Positions 9,065 to 19,525 of a stretch of 40,580 nt of DNA are shown here, in pieces. Location: positions 1 through 40,580 of the IMG/VR virus record IMGVR_UViG_3300031601_000002. One strand, 5' to 3'. Within the stretch, counting starts at the first letter, position 1. Every line of letters begins with the position of its first letter. The translations under genes and the position numbers were made by a program. The notes beneath the pieces are model-generated. The model made no database searches. It had not been told where the DNA came from and worked only from the letters and a program-made list of their open reading frames with translations. The DNA comes from a virus.

Positions 9065-10278
9065 TGTATATAAATAAAGTAGAGAAATTCCTAGTTGAAG
9101 CGACATTATTAGATCGTACTAATGATACAACTGTAGATATTTCAAGTTTTATAAAAAGTGTAAATATTAAAAAAGACTATTTAAGAAATAGCTTTCCGTT
9201 ATTCGTAATAGATATAATGACTACAGAACAAGTAAGAGATATAATGAGAGATAACGATATTGCAGTTAATCTTAAAATTGATAAATATATAGACACTGAC
9301 AACGAATTTTCTGAAGATTCTACAGAGCAACCTGTAATAGATGAGAGAATTATTAGCACTACAATAAGAATTTATGATAAGCCTTATGCATCATCTAGTA
9401 CATATAAAGAAGATGATGATGAAAATTCAGATTCTATTTCAGAAACAATGAAAGTAATGCCATATCAATTAGTTGGCATACCTGAAGAACTGATAGAAAA
9501 GAATAATACACTTATAAACCAAATATACGAAGATACAAAACTAAATGACGTAATTATTAATATCTTATCACAAGTTGAAAAGAAAGAAATATTTTTAGAT
9601 GATAGTGATAATACAGAAAGAGAAAGTTCGCTTCTTATTCCTCCGTACAATATTGTAACCGCAATAAAATATTTACAAAGTACTTATGGGATTTATAATT
9701 CGCCTATTGGAATATTCTTTGATCTTGATAAAACTAGTGTTTACAAGATGTTTAATGCAGATAGACAATACGCAAATACATTTGAAGTTATAACTGTAGA
9801 TGTAAACGATATTGGTGATGATAATAAATTCACTACACCAATGGTTGATGAAGATAGTAATATTAGACTTTACCTTAAAAATACACCTGCATTTATATCT
9901 AATCTTAAAGTGAATAGCGATGTACTTGGTGAAACAACTGTATTTAATTCATATGATTATGACCATAATTTAATAAAACGTGTGTATAATAATGATGAAC
10001 CAAATGGAAAAACTAGATACTTTTGGAATACTTTACAAGACAAATTATTTGAGGAAATGTTTATAACTAGCAATTTCCAGTATAGTGAAGGTATAGGAAT
10101 TCCATTATCAAATATCGATCCAAGCTATTTTGGAATCGACACATTATATAAATTAAGTACAGATACTGAATATGCAAATGGTAATTATGAACTAATAGAA
10201 AATTCATTCTCTATTTATACAGATGATTATGAGCATTACAATTCAATGATGTATTTAAAATTAAGTAAAATAAAATAA
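9064..10278 (+). CDS. probable baseplate hub protein (gp27-like)
   Basis: The protein is 404 aa. Its N-terminus (KVEKFLVEATLLDR...VDISSFIKSVNIKKDY) and central motif (residues about 197-225: LIPPYNIVTAIKYLQSTYGI, then FFDLDKTSVYKM) match the pattern of T4 gp27/hub-type proteins of myophages. There, an IPP...I.YLQ...YG segment begins the second tube-like domain. It has an acidic insert around residues 115-128. Its ATG overlaps the stop of the previous gene and its TAA begins the terminator hairpin. It should sit at the centre of the baseplate, linking tube and spike. The assignment is by motif only. Confidence 0.6.
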   Translation: MYINKVEKFLVEATLLDRTNDTTVDISSFIKSVNIKKDYLRNSFPLFVIDIMTTEQVRDIMRDNDIAVNLKIDKYIDTDNEFSEDSTEQPVIDERIISTTIRIYDKPYASSSTYKEDDDENSDSISETMKVMPYQLVGIPEELIEKNNTLINQIYEDTKLNDVIINILSQVEKKEIFLDDSDNTERESSLLIPPYNIVTAIKYLQSTYGIYNSPIGIFFDLDKTSVYKMFNADRQYANTFEVITVDVNDIGDDNKFTTPMVDEDSNIRLYLKNTPAFISNLKVNSDVLGETTVFNSYDYDHNLIKRVYNNDEPNGKTRYFWNTLQDKLFEEMFITSNFQYSEGIGIPLSNIDPSYFGIDTLYKLSTDTEYANGNYELIENSFSIYTDDYEHYNSMMYLKLSKIK

Positions 10279-10305
10279 GAAACCGTAATGGTTTCTTATT
10301 TTTTA
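10276..10305. terminator. bidirectional terminator between convergent late units
   Basis: A 9-bp perfect stem TAAGAAACC/GGTTTCTTA (10276-10284 with 10290-10298) is followed by T-rich sequence on both strands. The TAA stop of the hub gene forms the first three bases of the stem. The stop of the facing gene follows at 10306. Confidence 0.85.
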
Positions 10306-11349
10306 TTAAAAGTCTAAATCAAATTCAGTATCTCCATCACTAGATGATTCCTCATCTTGGAGAGATTTTGTTGGGATCGTTTTAATTTCATGTGCGATCA
10401 TTTTATTTTCTGATTCGATATCTCTACGAGCTAATTTAGTTGATTCTTCTGCATCAATTATATAATGATTTGCGAACTTATTTAATTTTGCTAAAGATCC
10501 TGCACCACTTGCACTTGCACTTGCAAATGTTTCAACTGTTCCTAATACGTCTTTAAGTTGTGTTTTGGCACGATAAAACATATAGAATGTTTCTCTTAAT
10601 GACATTAGCAAAGTTACAATACCAGTTGCTTTATAAGCAAAATCAATAAATTGCTTATTATTTCCAATTAATCCTTGAATACCAGTAATTATAGTACTTA
10701 AAATATCATTAGCTTCTAAAATTACATCATCATCAGGAGTAAATTCTACATAATGTTCACGCATAGTTGACACGTTCTTAATTGTAGTTCGGAATTCACC
10801 TTTTTCAACACTTCTATTAAATTTAATAAGAGTTGTGATCGGAGCAATTTCCTCATATTTTGGATTTGGCACAATTTCCATGTCTCCAGCTGAGAAATCA
10901 ACTAAGACCGAAATTAAATAAGACACTGATGAGAAGACAGACATTACTAATGATTGATATTTTAAAATTAATAACGTTTTGTTTCCTCTGTATGCATCTT
11001 TAAATTGTGCTGAGTATTGATTCAAATACATGATTGATTTAATAGTTTCTTTTAAATATCGTTGTAACTCGGGAGTCACAGCTTTAGCTGATCTTTCAAT
11101 TAATACTTCTAATTGAGTTACAGCATCTTGTAATGAACTAATCTCACGGAGACGTTTAATGTCTCCACGAGAACGATCAATAGGTGTTGTATCAAATTTT
11201 TCTACTTTTTCTTTTACAGCTTTTAAGACTGTTTCTACAATTTCTTTTACAGATTCTGTTTTAGCAGTCTCTAGTATGATATTTATTTCATGCTCATTAA
11301 GAAGTTCGGATTCAACTAAGAATTCTTTTAATAGCTTATCTGTATTCAT
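10306..11349 (-). CDS. large helical protein, probable virion component, 347 aa
   Basis: I do not recognise this protein. It is almost all alpha-helical by composition, with a long charged N-terminal region (residues 1-100) and hydrophobic stretches near 130-155 (LKYQSLVMSVFSSVSYLISV) and 220-260. It ends in an acidic tail (ESSSDGDTEFDLDF). Its start, MNTDKLLKEFLVESELL, resembles that of the upstream gene (MKRNDKILQEFFF), which suggests a shared N-terminal targeting or packing peptide. The ribosome site AAAGGAGG is 6 bases upstream, and it follows the 920-aa gene by 11 bases. It has no Trp codon. Confidence 0.72.
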   Translation of the reverse strand: MNTDKLLKEFLVESELLNEHEINIILETAKTESVKEIVETVLKAVKEKVEKFDTTPIDRSRGDIKRLREISSLQDAVTQLEVLIERSAKAVTPELQRYLKETIKSIMYLNQYSAQFKDAYRGNKTLLILKYQSLVMSVFSSVSYLISVLVDFSAGDMEIVPNPKYEEIAPITTLIKFNRSVEKGEFRTTIKNVSTMREHYVEFTPDDDVILEANDILSTIITGIQGLIGNNKQFIDFAYKATGIVTLLMSLRETFYMFYRAKTQLKDVLGTVETFASASASGAGSLAKLNKFANHYIIDAEESTKLARRDIESENKMIAHEIKTIPTKSLQDEESSSDGDTEFDLDF

Positions 11350-11360
11350 AATTGCCTCCT

Positions 11361-14123
11361 TTACATTCTACCAATTTTCATCAATGCTGATGTCAATTGG
11401 TCGCCAGTATCTTTACCTTTTAGTGCAGCATATGGTACTATGTCCCAACTAATATTAGAAGGGTCATCATACATATATAATCTTTCACTAGCATCATTTG
11501 CAACCATAATACTCATTGCTGAATAGCGTTTCATTAATGATGCTGATAATTTTTTGTCTCTTAGATAGTCAGTTCCTGTGTCAGCTCTTACGTCATCTAC
11601 TTCTTTTTGTGAGAAGACTAAATGTGCATTGGCAATATTATGATTACGTTTTCCTGCAAGTTTATTAGACAATGCAAGTCTACCAACCTTTTCTAAATTT
11701 TGCCATACATCAGCTGATTGAGGAAGATTTTGAATATCTTTTTTAAGTTTTGTTGCACCTAGTAAATCTGATACTAAGTTTTTATCACTACCTGCAGATT
11801 GTAAAATACCTTTAAGTGTTTTTCCTTCAGCATTAGACTTAAGGATATAAGCCATTTCTTCAGATGGAACACGAGTAATTACACCAAGGATTCCTATTAC
11901 AGCAACTAATTCATTGTCTGCATAAGTTCCATCAGCATATCTTTCTTTGAAAGTGATAGTAAGCATTAATGGTGCATTATATTTACGTTCTTTTAATTCT
12001 TTTTTATCATACTCTACACTACCATAAGCATAAGTTGCTGCAGCACCGAATTTAGGAGCTACTCTCACTTTTGATTTAGCTTTTGTATTGTATTCATATG
12101 TAGTTGTTAACTCTACTGGAATTTTAGTTTGAATGATAGCTTCAGAAAGAACTTCCGCTTGATATTCACGGTTAGTTTCCATTTCCTCAGAAATTAAATC
12201 ATCTAATTCTTGCAAGTATTCAACATTACCTTCAGTAAGAATAGGATCAGATGATGATACTACCATAGATTCATTGCGATTTCTAGTATTTGCAGGAACA
12301 TCTAAATATTTTTCAAAATTCTTATTAACTTTAGTTAATAATTGTTGAACTTCACTTGATGATAATAATTCTTTATCTTTTACTTTTTCACCATAAGAAC
12401 GGAATTTTTTTGCGTATTTATCTTCAGATTTATTAGCTTCTTCTTCGCGTGCAGTAACTTTTTTAATAAGGTTAATTTGGTTGTTTTCAATGTTTTCAAT
12501 TAAAGATTCAACACGTTCCCAACCTAAAATTTTAGTTGATTTACGTTTTCTTTTTTCTTTCCATAATTTTGCAATTCTAGCATATAAAATTCCACCACCA
12601 ACAGCAGCACCAAGAATAGCAATGCCAAGAGGCCCCATTAAAAGAGTTGGTACAGTTATCATACCAGTTGCAACGCCTACACCACCAACAGCAGCAGCAC
12701 CTACAGCAGCAAATTTAAGAGCATCTTGTAGGATAACGGAAGTAATAGACGGAAGTATTTTACCAATTATTTTTTCGTTATTAGCAATTAATTTAATATC
12801 ATCTTTATTTAAAGTTAAATTTGTTGCATTTGGATCTATAACATTTTGAATTCTAAATTCTGTAACAAGATTGGCTCTTGTTGATTTACTTAGTGGTAAG
12901 CCTAATCTAATAACTACATATTCAATATATTCGTGGCCTGCAATTCTATTAGATTGAAGTAAGAATGTTGCTTTTTGATATTTATCTTTTATAATTGCAT
13001 TTTTAGAATCAGTTAATAGTTCTCCAACAGTTGTGTCAAGAGCCATTTTTAATTCTTCTCTATCTACAACGATATCTGTAGAAGTTAAACGATCATATTT
13101 TGGCTTTAAACCTACTAAATATTTTAATTCATTTTTAGCTTTAGTAACTTCATCTTTTTTTGATTTGTCTGAAGGATTATCTTTTGCTTTTCTTTCAAGC
13201 GTTATAAGTTTATTTTGTTGGTCTTTAATATCTTTTTTGTATTTGTCCATTACGTTAGTATTAGCATACTTATTTCCTGCAGCTTTAGAAATTTTAGAGC
13301 TACTATTAGTTTTACCAAGTTTGCCTTGATTATTATCAGTTAAAAAATCATCAAGCTTAACATAAGGTCTATCAGTTTCGCTAGATTTGCCAGTATCTCT
13401 TAGAGTTGAACTAGTTCTATTTTCGTCTCTTAGAGTTGGTGCTTCATTAAGTATTGCAATATCATCTGGATAACTTTGAATAAATTCAATTAAAGTACTA
13501 GCATCTTCTTTATTAAGAATAACAGCGTCTTCTAATAATGCATCAAACATTGGAACACCTGTTTTGTACTCTTTATTTTCTTGACGAATTAAGTTATATG
13601 CTGAGCTATTTTTAAAGAAATCAACAGCTCCAACTTCGCCACGTACTGCGCTTCTAGCAGTAGATTTTTTTGAAAAATCGTGCCCTGAAATTTTGTCTAA
13701 TGCTTGTAATGCAATGTTTCCATCATCATTAGATTCATATTCTGAAATATCAATCACTTGGTTAGATACTAATAGGTTGATATACTCAGCATATTGTTCC
13801 TCTAACAGTTTTTTTAACATTACAGATGTTTCCGGCTCAACATTATCCGAAATCACGATAGGAAAGGATTTAATAGATCTAGATGCTACATTACGAACGC
13901 TATTGCTACCAATAGCTGCCCCAAATGTACCAATTAATCTTTTTTTAGCTTCTTGAGGATCCGTTATAGCTCTAGTGTCTGGATCAATAATTCCTCCAAA
14001 TCCTGGTTGGTCCACAGATTTTTTATCTTGTGGTTGATATTGTTTGTATTTCTTTTTTAGTTTGTCAGCATATGTTGATTTTTTAAAAAAGAACTCTTGT
14101 AAAATTTTGTCATTTCGTTTCAT
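11361..14123 (-). CDS. large virion-type protein with hydrophobic hairpin, 920 aa
   Basis: I do not recognise this protein. The N-terminal third is polar and basic, with probable coiled coil near 300-340. At about residues 468-515 an Ala/Gly-rich hydrophobic pair (AAVGAAAVGGVGVATGMITV, then GPLGIAILGAAVGGGI) is followed by a basic patch, KEKRKRK. This suggests membrane insertion with a basic flank. The C-terminal part (residues 670-920) appears globular. All four Trp are TGG. It leads a two-gene late operon. A role in DNA ejection or as an inner-head protein would fit such a hairpin, but that is conjecture. Confidence 0.72.
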   Translation of the reverse strand: MKRNDKILQEFFFKKSTYADKLKKKYKQYQPQDKKSVDQPGFGGIIDPDTRAITDPQEAKKRLIGTFGAAIGSNSVRNVASRSIKSFPIVISDNVEPETSVMLKKLLEEQYAEYINLLVSNQVIDISEYESNDDGNIALQALDKISGHDFSKKSTARSAVRGEVGAVDFFKNSSAYNLIRQENKEYKTGVPMFDALLEDAVILNKEDASTLIEFIQSYPDDIAILNEAPTLRDENRTSSTLRDTGKSSETDRPYVKLDDFLTDNNQGKLGKTNSSSKISKAAGNKYANTNVMDKYKKDIKDQQNKLITLERKAKDNPSDKSKKDEVTKAKNELKYLVGLKPKYDRLTSTDIVVDREELKMALDTTVGELLTDSKNAIIKDKYQKATFLLQSNRIAGHEYIEYVVIRLGLPLSKSTRANLVTEFRIQNVIDPNATNLTLNKDDIKLIANNEKIIGKILPSITSVILQDALKFAAVGAAAVGGVGVATGMITVPTLLMGPLGIAILGAAVGGGILYARIAKLWKEKRKRKSTKILGWERVESLIENIENNQINLIKKVTAREEEANKSEDKYAKKFRSYGEKVKDKELLSSSEVQQLLTKVNKNFEKYLDVPANTRNRNESMVVSSSDPILTEGNVEYLQELDDLISEEMETNREYQAEVLSEAIIQTKIPVELTTTYEYNTKAKSKVRVAPKFGAAATYAYGSVEYDKKELKERKYNAPLMLTITFKERYADGTYADNELVAVIGILGVITRVPSEEMAYILKSNAEGKTLKGILQSAGSDKNLVSDLLGATKLKKDIQNLPQSADVWQNLEKVGRLALSNKLAGKRNHNIANAHLVFSQKEVDDVRADTGTDYLRDKKLSASLMKRYSAMSIMVANDASERLYMYDDPSNISWDIVPYAALKGKDTGDQLTSALMKIGRM

Positions 14124-14161
14124 TCTATACCATCATCCTCTCTCGAAAATTTTATATCTTT

Positions 14162-14178
14162 TCATATAATTTATTGTT
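14162..14178 (-). promoter_or_regulatory. late promoter motif AACA-N6-TA (heads 10306-14123)
   Basis: The minus strand reads AACAATAAATTATATGA, 38 bases from the ATG. It is divergent from the plus-strand copy at 14221. Confidence 0.8.
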
Positions 14179-14220
14179 TCAACTATCATAATTTTAAAAT
14201 AATAGTTTTATATCAAAATG

Positions 14221-14237
14221 AACAATTGATTATATGA
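14221..14237 (+). promoter_or_regulatory. late promoter motif AACA-N6-TA (heads 14259-18273)
   Basis: The sequence AACAATTGATTATATGA is followed 9 bases later by the ribosome site AAGGAG and the ATG at 14259. Confidence 0.8.
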
Positions 14238-14258
14238 AGTTTGAAGGAGTGTGAGAAT

Positions 14259-15380
14259 ATGAATAATAAATACATTAATACGAATATCGATGTCGCTGGT
14301 CTTGAGGAATTAACTAAGTTTGATGTATATATGCAAAACCATCGTTATGTAGATGCGTTTACAACAGGATTTGCTTATATATTTGTAACTAAACCTATGT
14401 TATTCTTATATCCATATAAACCAACTGGAAGTAAGATTACATTATATGAAAAATTAGCTTATGAAAATATGACTAAAGACCATACATTCTCTCAATTCTT
14501 AATTGATGAAGCAATGAATGAAAATGATAAAATGCTTATTAAGCAACTATCATATTATACAGATTTTAATACAACTAATTTTTTACCAATATTTACGAAT
14601 AGAGTAAAATCATTCCAAACACTAGATGTTACAATGACACAAACTGAAACATTTGATACTCGTCATGGTTATAGATTACCCCTTCCAACACACAAAGTTG
14701 AAAGCATTGGTTCAAGTACTACATCTCTTGTATGTCCTGAAACTATGAATCTAGATTTTGTTAAAATGATGACATTATGAGTTAATTATATTTCAAATGT
14801 TACAGATGGAACTTTCCATGCTAATCCATCAATGATCAAAAATAATGTTCTTGATTATATGAGTTCTATATATTATTTCTTATTAGAACCTGATGGAAAA
14901 ACATTAAAATTTTGATCTAAATATACAGGCTGCTGGCCTACATCAATCCCTCAATCTAACTTAAGTTTTAGTAGAGGAGATCAATCAACAGTAGAATTAG
15001 ATATACCATTTACATATGCTTCTAAAGAAGATATGAATCCTTCAATTTTAGAAGATTTTAACAGAGTATCATTAAATTATTTTGAAGAAAGAACTTTGGA
15101 TGTTTTAGAGGATGATTATCCTTCTATAAAGAAAAGCCCATTGTTATCTCCAGAATCATTAAAAAATAATCCGAATTTTCTTCAAGAAACAAGAGGGCCT
15201 CTAGTATTTTATAGAAATGGTGAACTAGAAGATTCTATTAATTCAACATCAATGACAAGTAACTTTGAGCTTAGTTTTGGCGAGAATGTATTTGAAAACA
15301 CATTTATTGAGACTGGCTTGGACTCAACGTATTTCTTTGAAAATGCTAAGACATTCTTTGCGTCTCAATTAGATGAATAG
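14259..15380 (+). CDS. tail tube/baseplate-like structural protein, 373 aa
   Basis: The gene is read through TGA at codons 174 (MTL-W-VNYI) and 219 (LKF-W-SKYT). Three codons after SKYTG comes a TGG (GCWPTS), so both Trp codons are used in one motif. The segment KYTGCWPTSIPQSNLSFSRG then DIPFTYASKEDMNP follows the pattern (Y-x-G-x-x-P-x-x-I-P-x-x-x-x-S then beta-strand F-x-Y) seen in T4 gp19/gp54-type tube and baseplate proteins. I start at ATG 14259 because GAAGGAG lies 10 bases upstream. A TTG at 14241 overlaps that site. It ends in TAG 13 bases before the wedge gene. Confidence 0.72.
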
Positions 15381-15393
15381 GAGGTAATAAATT

Positions 15394-18273
15394 ATGAATA
15401 CAGAAGACCTAGTACTAGTTTCATCATCACAATATAACATATATGAAAAATTATTAGCAATAGCATCAAATTATACAGATATAACGAATGAAGACTTTTT
15501 AAAAACTGGTTTGTTTGGTTATATTACTGAATCGATGGCTATGATTGCTCGTGATAGTTCATATCATAAAACTATGTTGTATAATGAATCATTCTTAAAC
15601 ACAGCAAATATGCCTAAATCAGTATATAATTGGGCTAAAATGTTCAATATTAATATAGCAAATGCTACTCCTGCATATACTGAAATTATGGTTACAATTG
15701 ATACGGATAATATTGCAAGCCCATATAGCTATACACATACTGAAATCAAGTATGGTGTTGAAGTTACATCAGCGAATAAATCTATGCTTATTATAGACCG
15801 TTCAAACCCATTTATTGCGGGTGAATTAGAATTTATGATGGAACGTTCTATTATGATATACAAATCATCTGCAAATGCATCTTACATTGTTAAGTACATT
15901 AGTACAGAAGAATCAACTACAACATTTCAAAATCTAGAGTCTTATTTCTTAAAAAGTAATATATCTAGAACTGATGGTAAAGAATACTTATCATTTGTTA
16001 TAAGAGCATATCAATATACAAGAAATGAAATTGCAAAACAAATTAGTAGTGCATCTTTCTTAGATACTAAAATTCATAATTTCGAATTTGCAGATCAATT
16101 TGTATCGGCAAGATTACATTATACTAAAGGTACGTCTACTAGAGAAGAAATAGAACTTAGATATTCAAATATCCCATCTACAAGTACAATAGCTGCTACT
16201 CAAAAATTTGCATACTATAACTTATCATCTGATAACTCAATTCAAATAAAATTCTCAAATGCTTCTGGTGATTTTATTCCAGCTGCAAATAGCACTCTTT
16301 ACTTAGACCTTTATTCAACTAAAGGTGCTTCAGGAAATATTGAATATACAGGTGACATACTACTTAGTTTGGCTGAAGAAGAAATGCGTAATTTACCAAT
16401 CTATGCAACACTTTTTAATAGCTATGCTGTTGGTGGAATAGACACACCTTCAATTAATAAAATAAAAAATGTAATCATTAGTGAAATTTCAACTCGTGAT
16501 GTTATCGTTACTGAAACTGATATCAATAATTATTTCTTAATTCTTACAGCACTACTTGAAACTATTAATGATGGAAAAATTACATTCATTAAAAAACGTG
16601 ATGATATTTTACGAAGAGTATTTAGCTCATATATCTTGATGCGAGATGGACTAAAAAGTGGTTCAACTGCACCTTCAGGGTATCTTTCTAAAGCATTACC
16701 TACAAATACATTAGACGCAGACTTTACAGTTTCTGACAATGTTAGTAAACCATTTGGTTCTATCATTGAAAGAAAAGCAGATACAAATAATGAATATCAT
16801 TATGTACTTGATCCATTAGATGAAAATGACTATTACATCATTCCATTCTATACAAGAGTTACTCTTTCACCTTTCAAAAAGGTAAAATATATCTATAACT
16901 TAACAGATATGAGTACAAATTTAGCATATAGAAATGTTTCAAATAGTTCTAGTGATAAATATTTTGTGCCTTCAACTGTTTCTGTTTATAGAGGAATAGA
17001 AGGCATATCTACAAGTGACTATTATTCACTAAAATTTGCATTTGTAACAAACTTTAACTTGCAAGAAGAATCATTAAAAACCGATAATTTTGATATATCA
17101 TTCTATCGTAAAGGAACTGATAGTGTTGCAATTGCTACTATGAATTTTGAAGATGGTGATAATTTTAAAATAACTAGTGAAGAAGATACCGATAATGCTG
17201 GTGTATTTGAAACAATTATTGAATTTAAAGTTTATGTAAAAGATTCAGGAAATGAATTTAATTTTGCAACTAATGAAACTACAGATTATGGAACGAATAT
17301 TATATTAGTTAGCCCTGATGATTTAGAAGTTGCTCTTCCTGATGATGTAAAGTTAGTATTAAAATTTAATAATGTCACTAGTGATAGTATAGATATGGAC
17401 TTTATTTCAGGTGGTTACTTGTCATTATTTAGAAACTTAGATGAACTAATGTATTCGGATATTGATATTAATGAAGATGAAGCTCAATGAACTGAAATAA
17501 TAACTGTAGCTACAGGAACATTAGATCCAGTACATCCTACAGTAAACGCAGTTGTATATACACATTATATTGATACAGATGATGGAAGTTTATGGACTTC
17601 TGATGGAGTTGATACTTGGACAGACAATACATTAATTAATTTAACAGCGACTGATACAGAACCTGCAACAGTTGATGAATCTTATTGGCTTACACTTACA
17701 ACTAATAAACTATATCAATATCATTTAGCTACATATATTACATCGATAAAAATTAAAAATATTCCACTTGTACATTCATCATTCTTTACAGGTGAAGAAA
17801 GTAACACGAAATTTATCAATCAATTATTTGTATATATCGATATGTTAAAAGAAAATCTTGGAAAACTAGAAACGAACACTTTTTTCGATTTAAAATTCTA
17901 TAATACATATGGAGATGCACAATATTACAATACACTAAGTACTAATTTAAAATTAGAACTTGATATCCATATTAAAGAAAATCAGTTTAGTGAAGGTTTA
18001 GATACGAGTATTAAAGATTATGTAAGATTATTAGTTGATATGGCAAACAATCAAAAATCATTAAAGATTTCAGAGTTAATTAGAAGCCTTACAACACAAT
18101 ATTATAACCAAATAGATCATGTTGATTTTAAAGGTCTTAATGATACGTTTACTCAATATATTAACGAAGACTCTTCAATTAAGAAAAATCTATACGCACC
18201 AGAGTATTTAAATATTCCTGAAGCAAATCTAGATTATATAGTTATATACGATTATGATGGCACACAATATTAA
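15394..18273 (+). CDS. baseplate wedge protein, J/gp6-like, 959 aa
   Basis: The N-terminal 90 residues (DFLKTGLFGYITESMAMIAR, then NESFLNTANMPKSVYNWAKM) followed by a beta-rich ATPAYTEIMVTID match the baseplate J/T4 gp6 pattern, in which a helical arm precedes a beta domain. TGA occurs at codon 699 (DEAQ-W-TEII). Four TGG codons follow or precede it. Immediately after the TGA codon comes a 41-residue cassette identical to one in the gene at 20358-23270. The C-terminal 260 residues are helical and polar. The ribosome site AGGAGG is 7 bases upstream of the ATG. The wedge forms the ring of the contractile-tail baseplate. Confidence 0.75.
17502..17626 (+). repeat. 125-base cassette, copy A (inverted partner at 22322-22446)
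   Basis: This copy differs from its partner at six positions by my count, all third-codon positions and all synonymous. It encodes TVATGTLDPVHPTVNAVVYT then HYIDTDDGSLWTSDGVDTWT and D. It lies in the wedge gene. Confidence 0.9.
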
Positions 18274-18289
18274 ACAATATATTATATGA
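18273..18289 (+). promoter_or_regulatory. late promoter motif AACA-N6-TA (heads 18324-19490)
   Basis: The sequence AACAATATATTATATGA overlaps by one base the TAA stop of the wedge gene and lies 34 bases before the next ATG. Confidence 0.75.
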
Positions 18290-18323
18290 ATTATAAAATA
18301 TAGTATACGAGAGGATGGTTAAA

Positions 18324-19490
18324 ATGGCAAAAGAATTTGAACTTACTAACGCTTTATGTGGGGTTGGTAGTAAAACATTAAAGAAAAATCAAAGAATACA
18401 AGAGCAAACTAATGAATATTTGGAAAAATATTATGCTGGTTTGAGAGACGAACAAACTCAAAAAGAAGAAGCTTTAAAAGAATCAATGCTTAGCGGTGCT
18501 GCTTTCTCACAATCTTCTGCATATATGAGAAATAAACAAAGAGTACAATTAATGGAGCAAGCTATTAAATATAATAACCGTGCTGCTACAATTGTTATGG
18601 CCGACTATCTTTCTAATATTGTTGAAAGTGCCCTTTTAATGGAAACTGAAGAATTTGCAGAATTAAATCCTGCGTATAGAGCAAATATTAGAGAAACAGT
18701 TTTAGCGTTTTTAGAAAATGCTGATTTAAACGAATCAGTGAATGAAAAACGTACTCTAAAAATTATGGAACATATTTCTAGAAATCTTCCTGATGTTAAA
18801 ACAGGAATTTATCTTAAAGAAGAAGAAATTGTAGATATCGTTAAAAAAGCAACTCCAAAAGAAGTTAATAATTCAATTGAGGATTTAATTGGAGATGTAA
18901 AAGAAAGAGTAGCAAATTTAGTAGCTAAAGAACAAGGCGCTGAAGAAGAATTACAAGATCAAATTGATCAAATTGTAGCTATTAGTGAAGCTGCTAAAGC
19001 TAAAAAAAGAGTAAAATCTGAAGTTAAAGATCAAAAGAAAAAAGCAATATCTGATAAAATTGCTAAAAAAGCTGGAGTAGATCCTGCTGTAGTGTCAGGA
19101 GATCCACTTCCAGTAGAAGAAGAAACTCCTTTAGAAGAAGTGCCTGCTGTAACTCCAACTGCTGCAACAACTGAAGCATCTACTACAACTATAGATCCTG
19201 CTGTAGCTGGCGTTGGTAAAGAAACTAATATTAGCATTGCAACAGATGGAACTGTATCTGTAAATATTAAAGAATCATTTTATAGAGAAACACCGGCAAA
19301 AGGCGTTCTTGAGACATTTGCCCTTAATGAAGCACTTGAAATGATTGAAGAAGGACATGAATATAATGGCGAGTTAGCACTTGGTAATGCTATTATGTAT
19401 ATCACAATTCTTGAAGCATTCAATGCAACAGGTCTTTTAAACATGCAACCTATAGATTATAAAAAAATTGCTGCAAGACATATACGATAA
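18324..19490 (+). CDS. helical virion-type protein with Thr/Pro linker, 388 aa
   Basis: I do not recognise this protein. Residues 1-250 are strongly helical and charged (coiled coil likely around 200-250). A low-complexity acidic Pro/Thr/Ala linker follows (about 255-295, LEEVPAVTPTAATTEASTTT). A conserved-looking C-terminal domain (FYRETPAKGVLETFALNEAL) comes last. I start at ATG 18324, with GAGAGG 9 bases upstream, rather than at ATG 18315, which abuts the ribosome site. It has its own late promoter although it follows the wedge gene, so its dosage may be raised. A scaffold or core-like protein is one possibility. There is no Trp. Confidence 0.72.
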   Translation: MAKEFELTNALCGVGSKTLKKNQRIQEQTNEYLEKYYAGLRDEQTQKEEALKESMLSGAAFSQSSAYMRNKQRVQLMEQAIKYNNRAATIVMADYLSNIVESALLMETEEFAELNPAYRANIRETVLAFLENADLNESVNEKRTLKIMEHISRNLPDVKTGIYLKEEEIVDIVKKATPKEVNNSIEDLIGDVKERVANLVAKEQGAEEELQDQIDQIVAISEAAKAKKRVKSEVKDQKKKAISDKIAKKAGVDPAVVSGDPLPVEEETPLEEVPAVTPTAATTEASTTTIDPAVAGVGKETNISIATDGTVSVNIKESFYRETPAKGVLETFALNEALEMIEEGHEYNGELALGNAIMYITILEAFNATGLLNMQPIDYKKIAARHIR

Positions 19491-19493
19491 ATA

Positions 19494-19525
19494 AAGAAAT
19501 AACCGAAAGGTTATTTCTTCTTTTT
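19494..19525. terminator. bidirectional terminator between convergent late units
   Basis: An 11-bp perfect stem AAGAAATAACC/GGTTATTTCTT with a GAAA loop (19505-19508) is followed by T-rich sequence on the plus strand and by TTTATTTAT on the minus strand. Confidence 0.85.

Noticed and set aside
14259-18273. Frameshifts or pseudogenes: several virion genes look broken into consecutive fragments
   Set aside because: All breaks are TGA in an unchanged reading frame, never TAA/TAG or a frame change, and the downstream parts keep normal composition and motifs. Reassignment explains them all.
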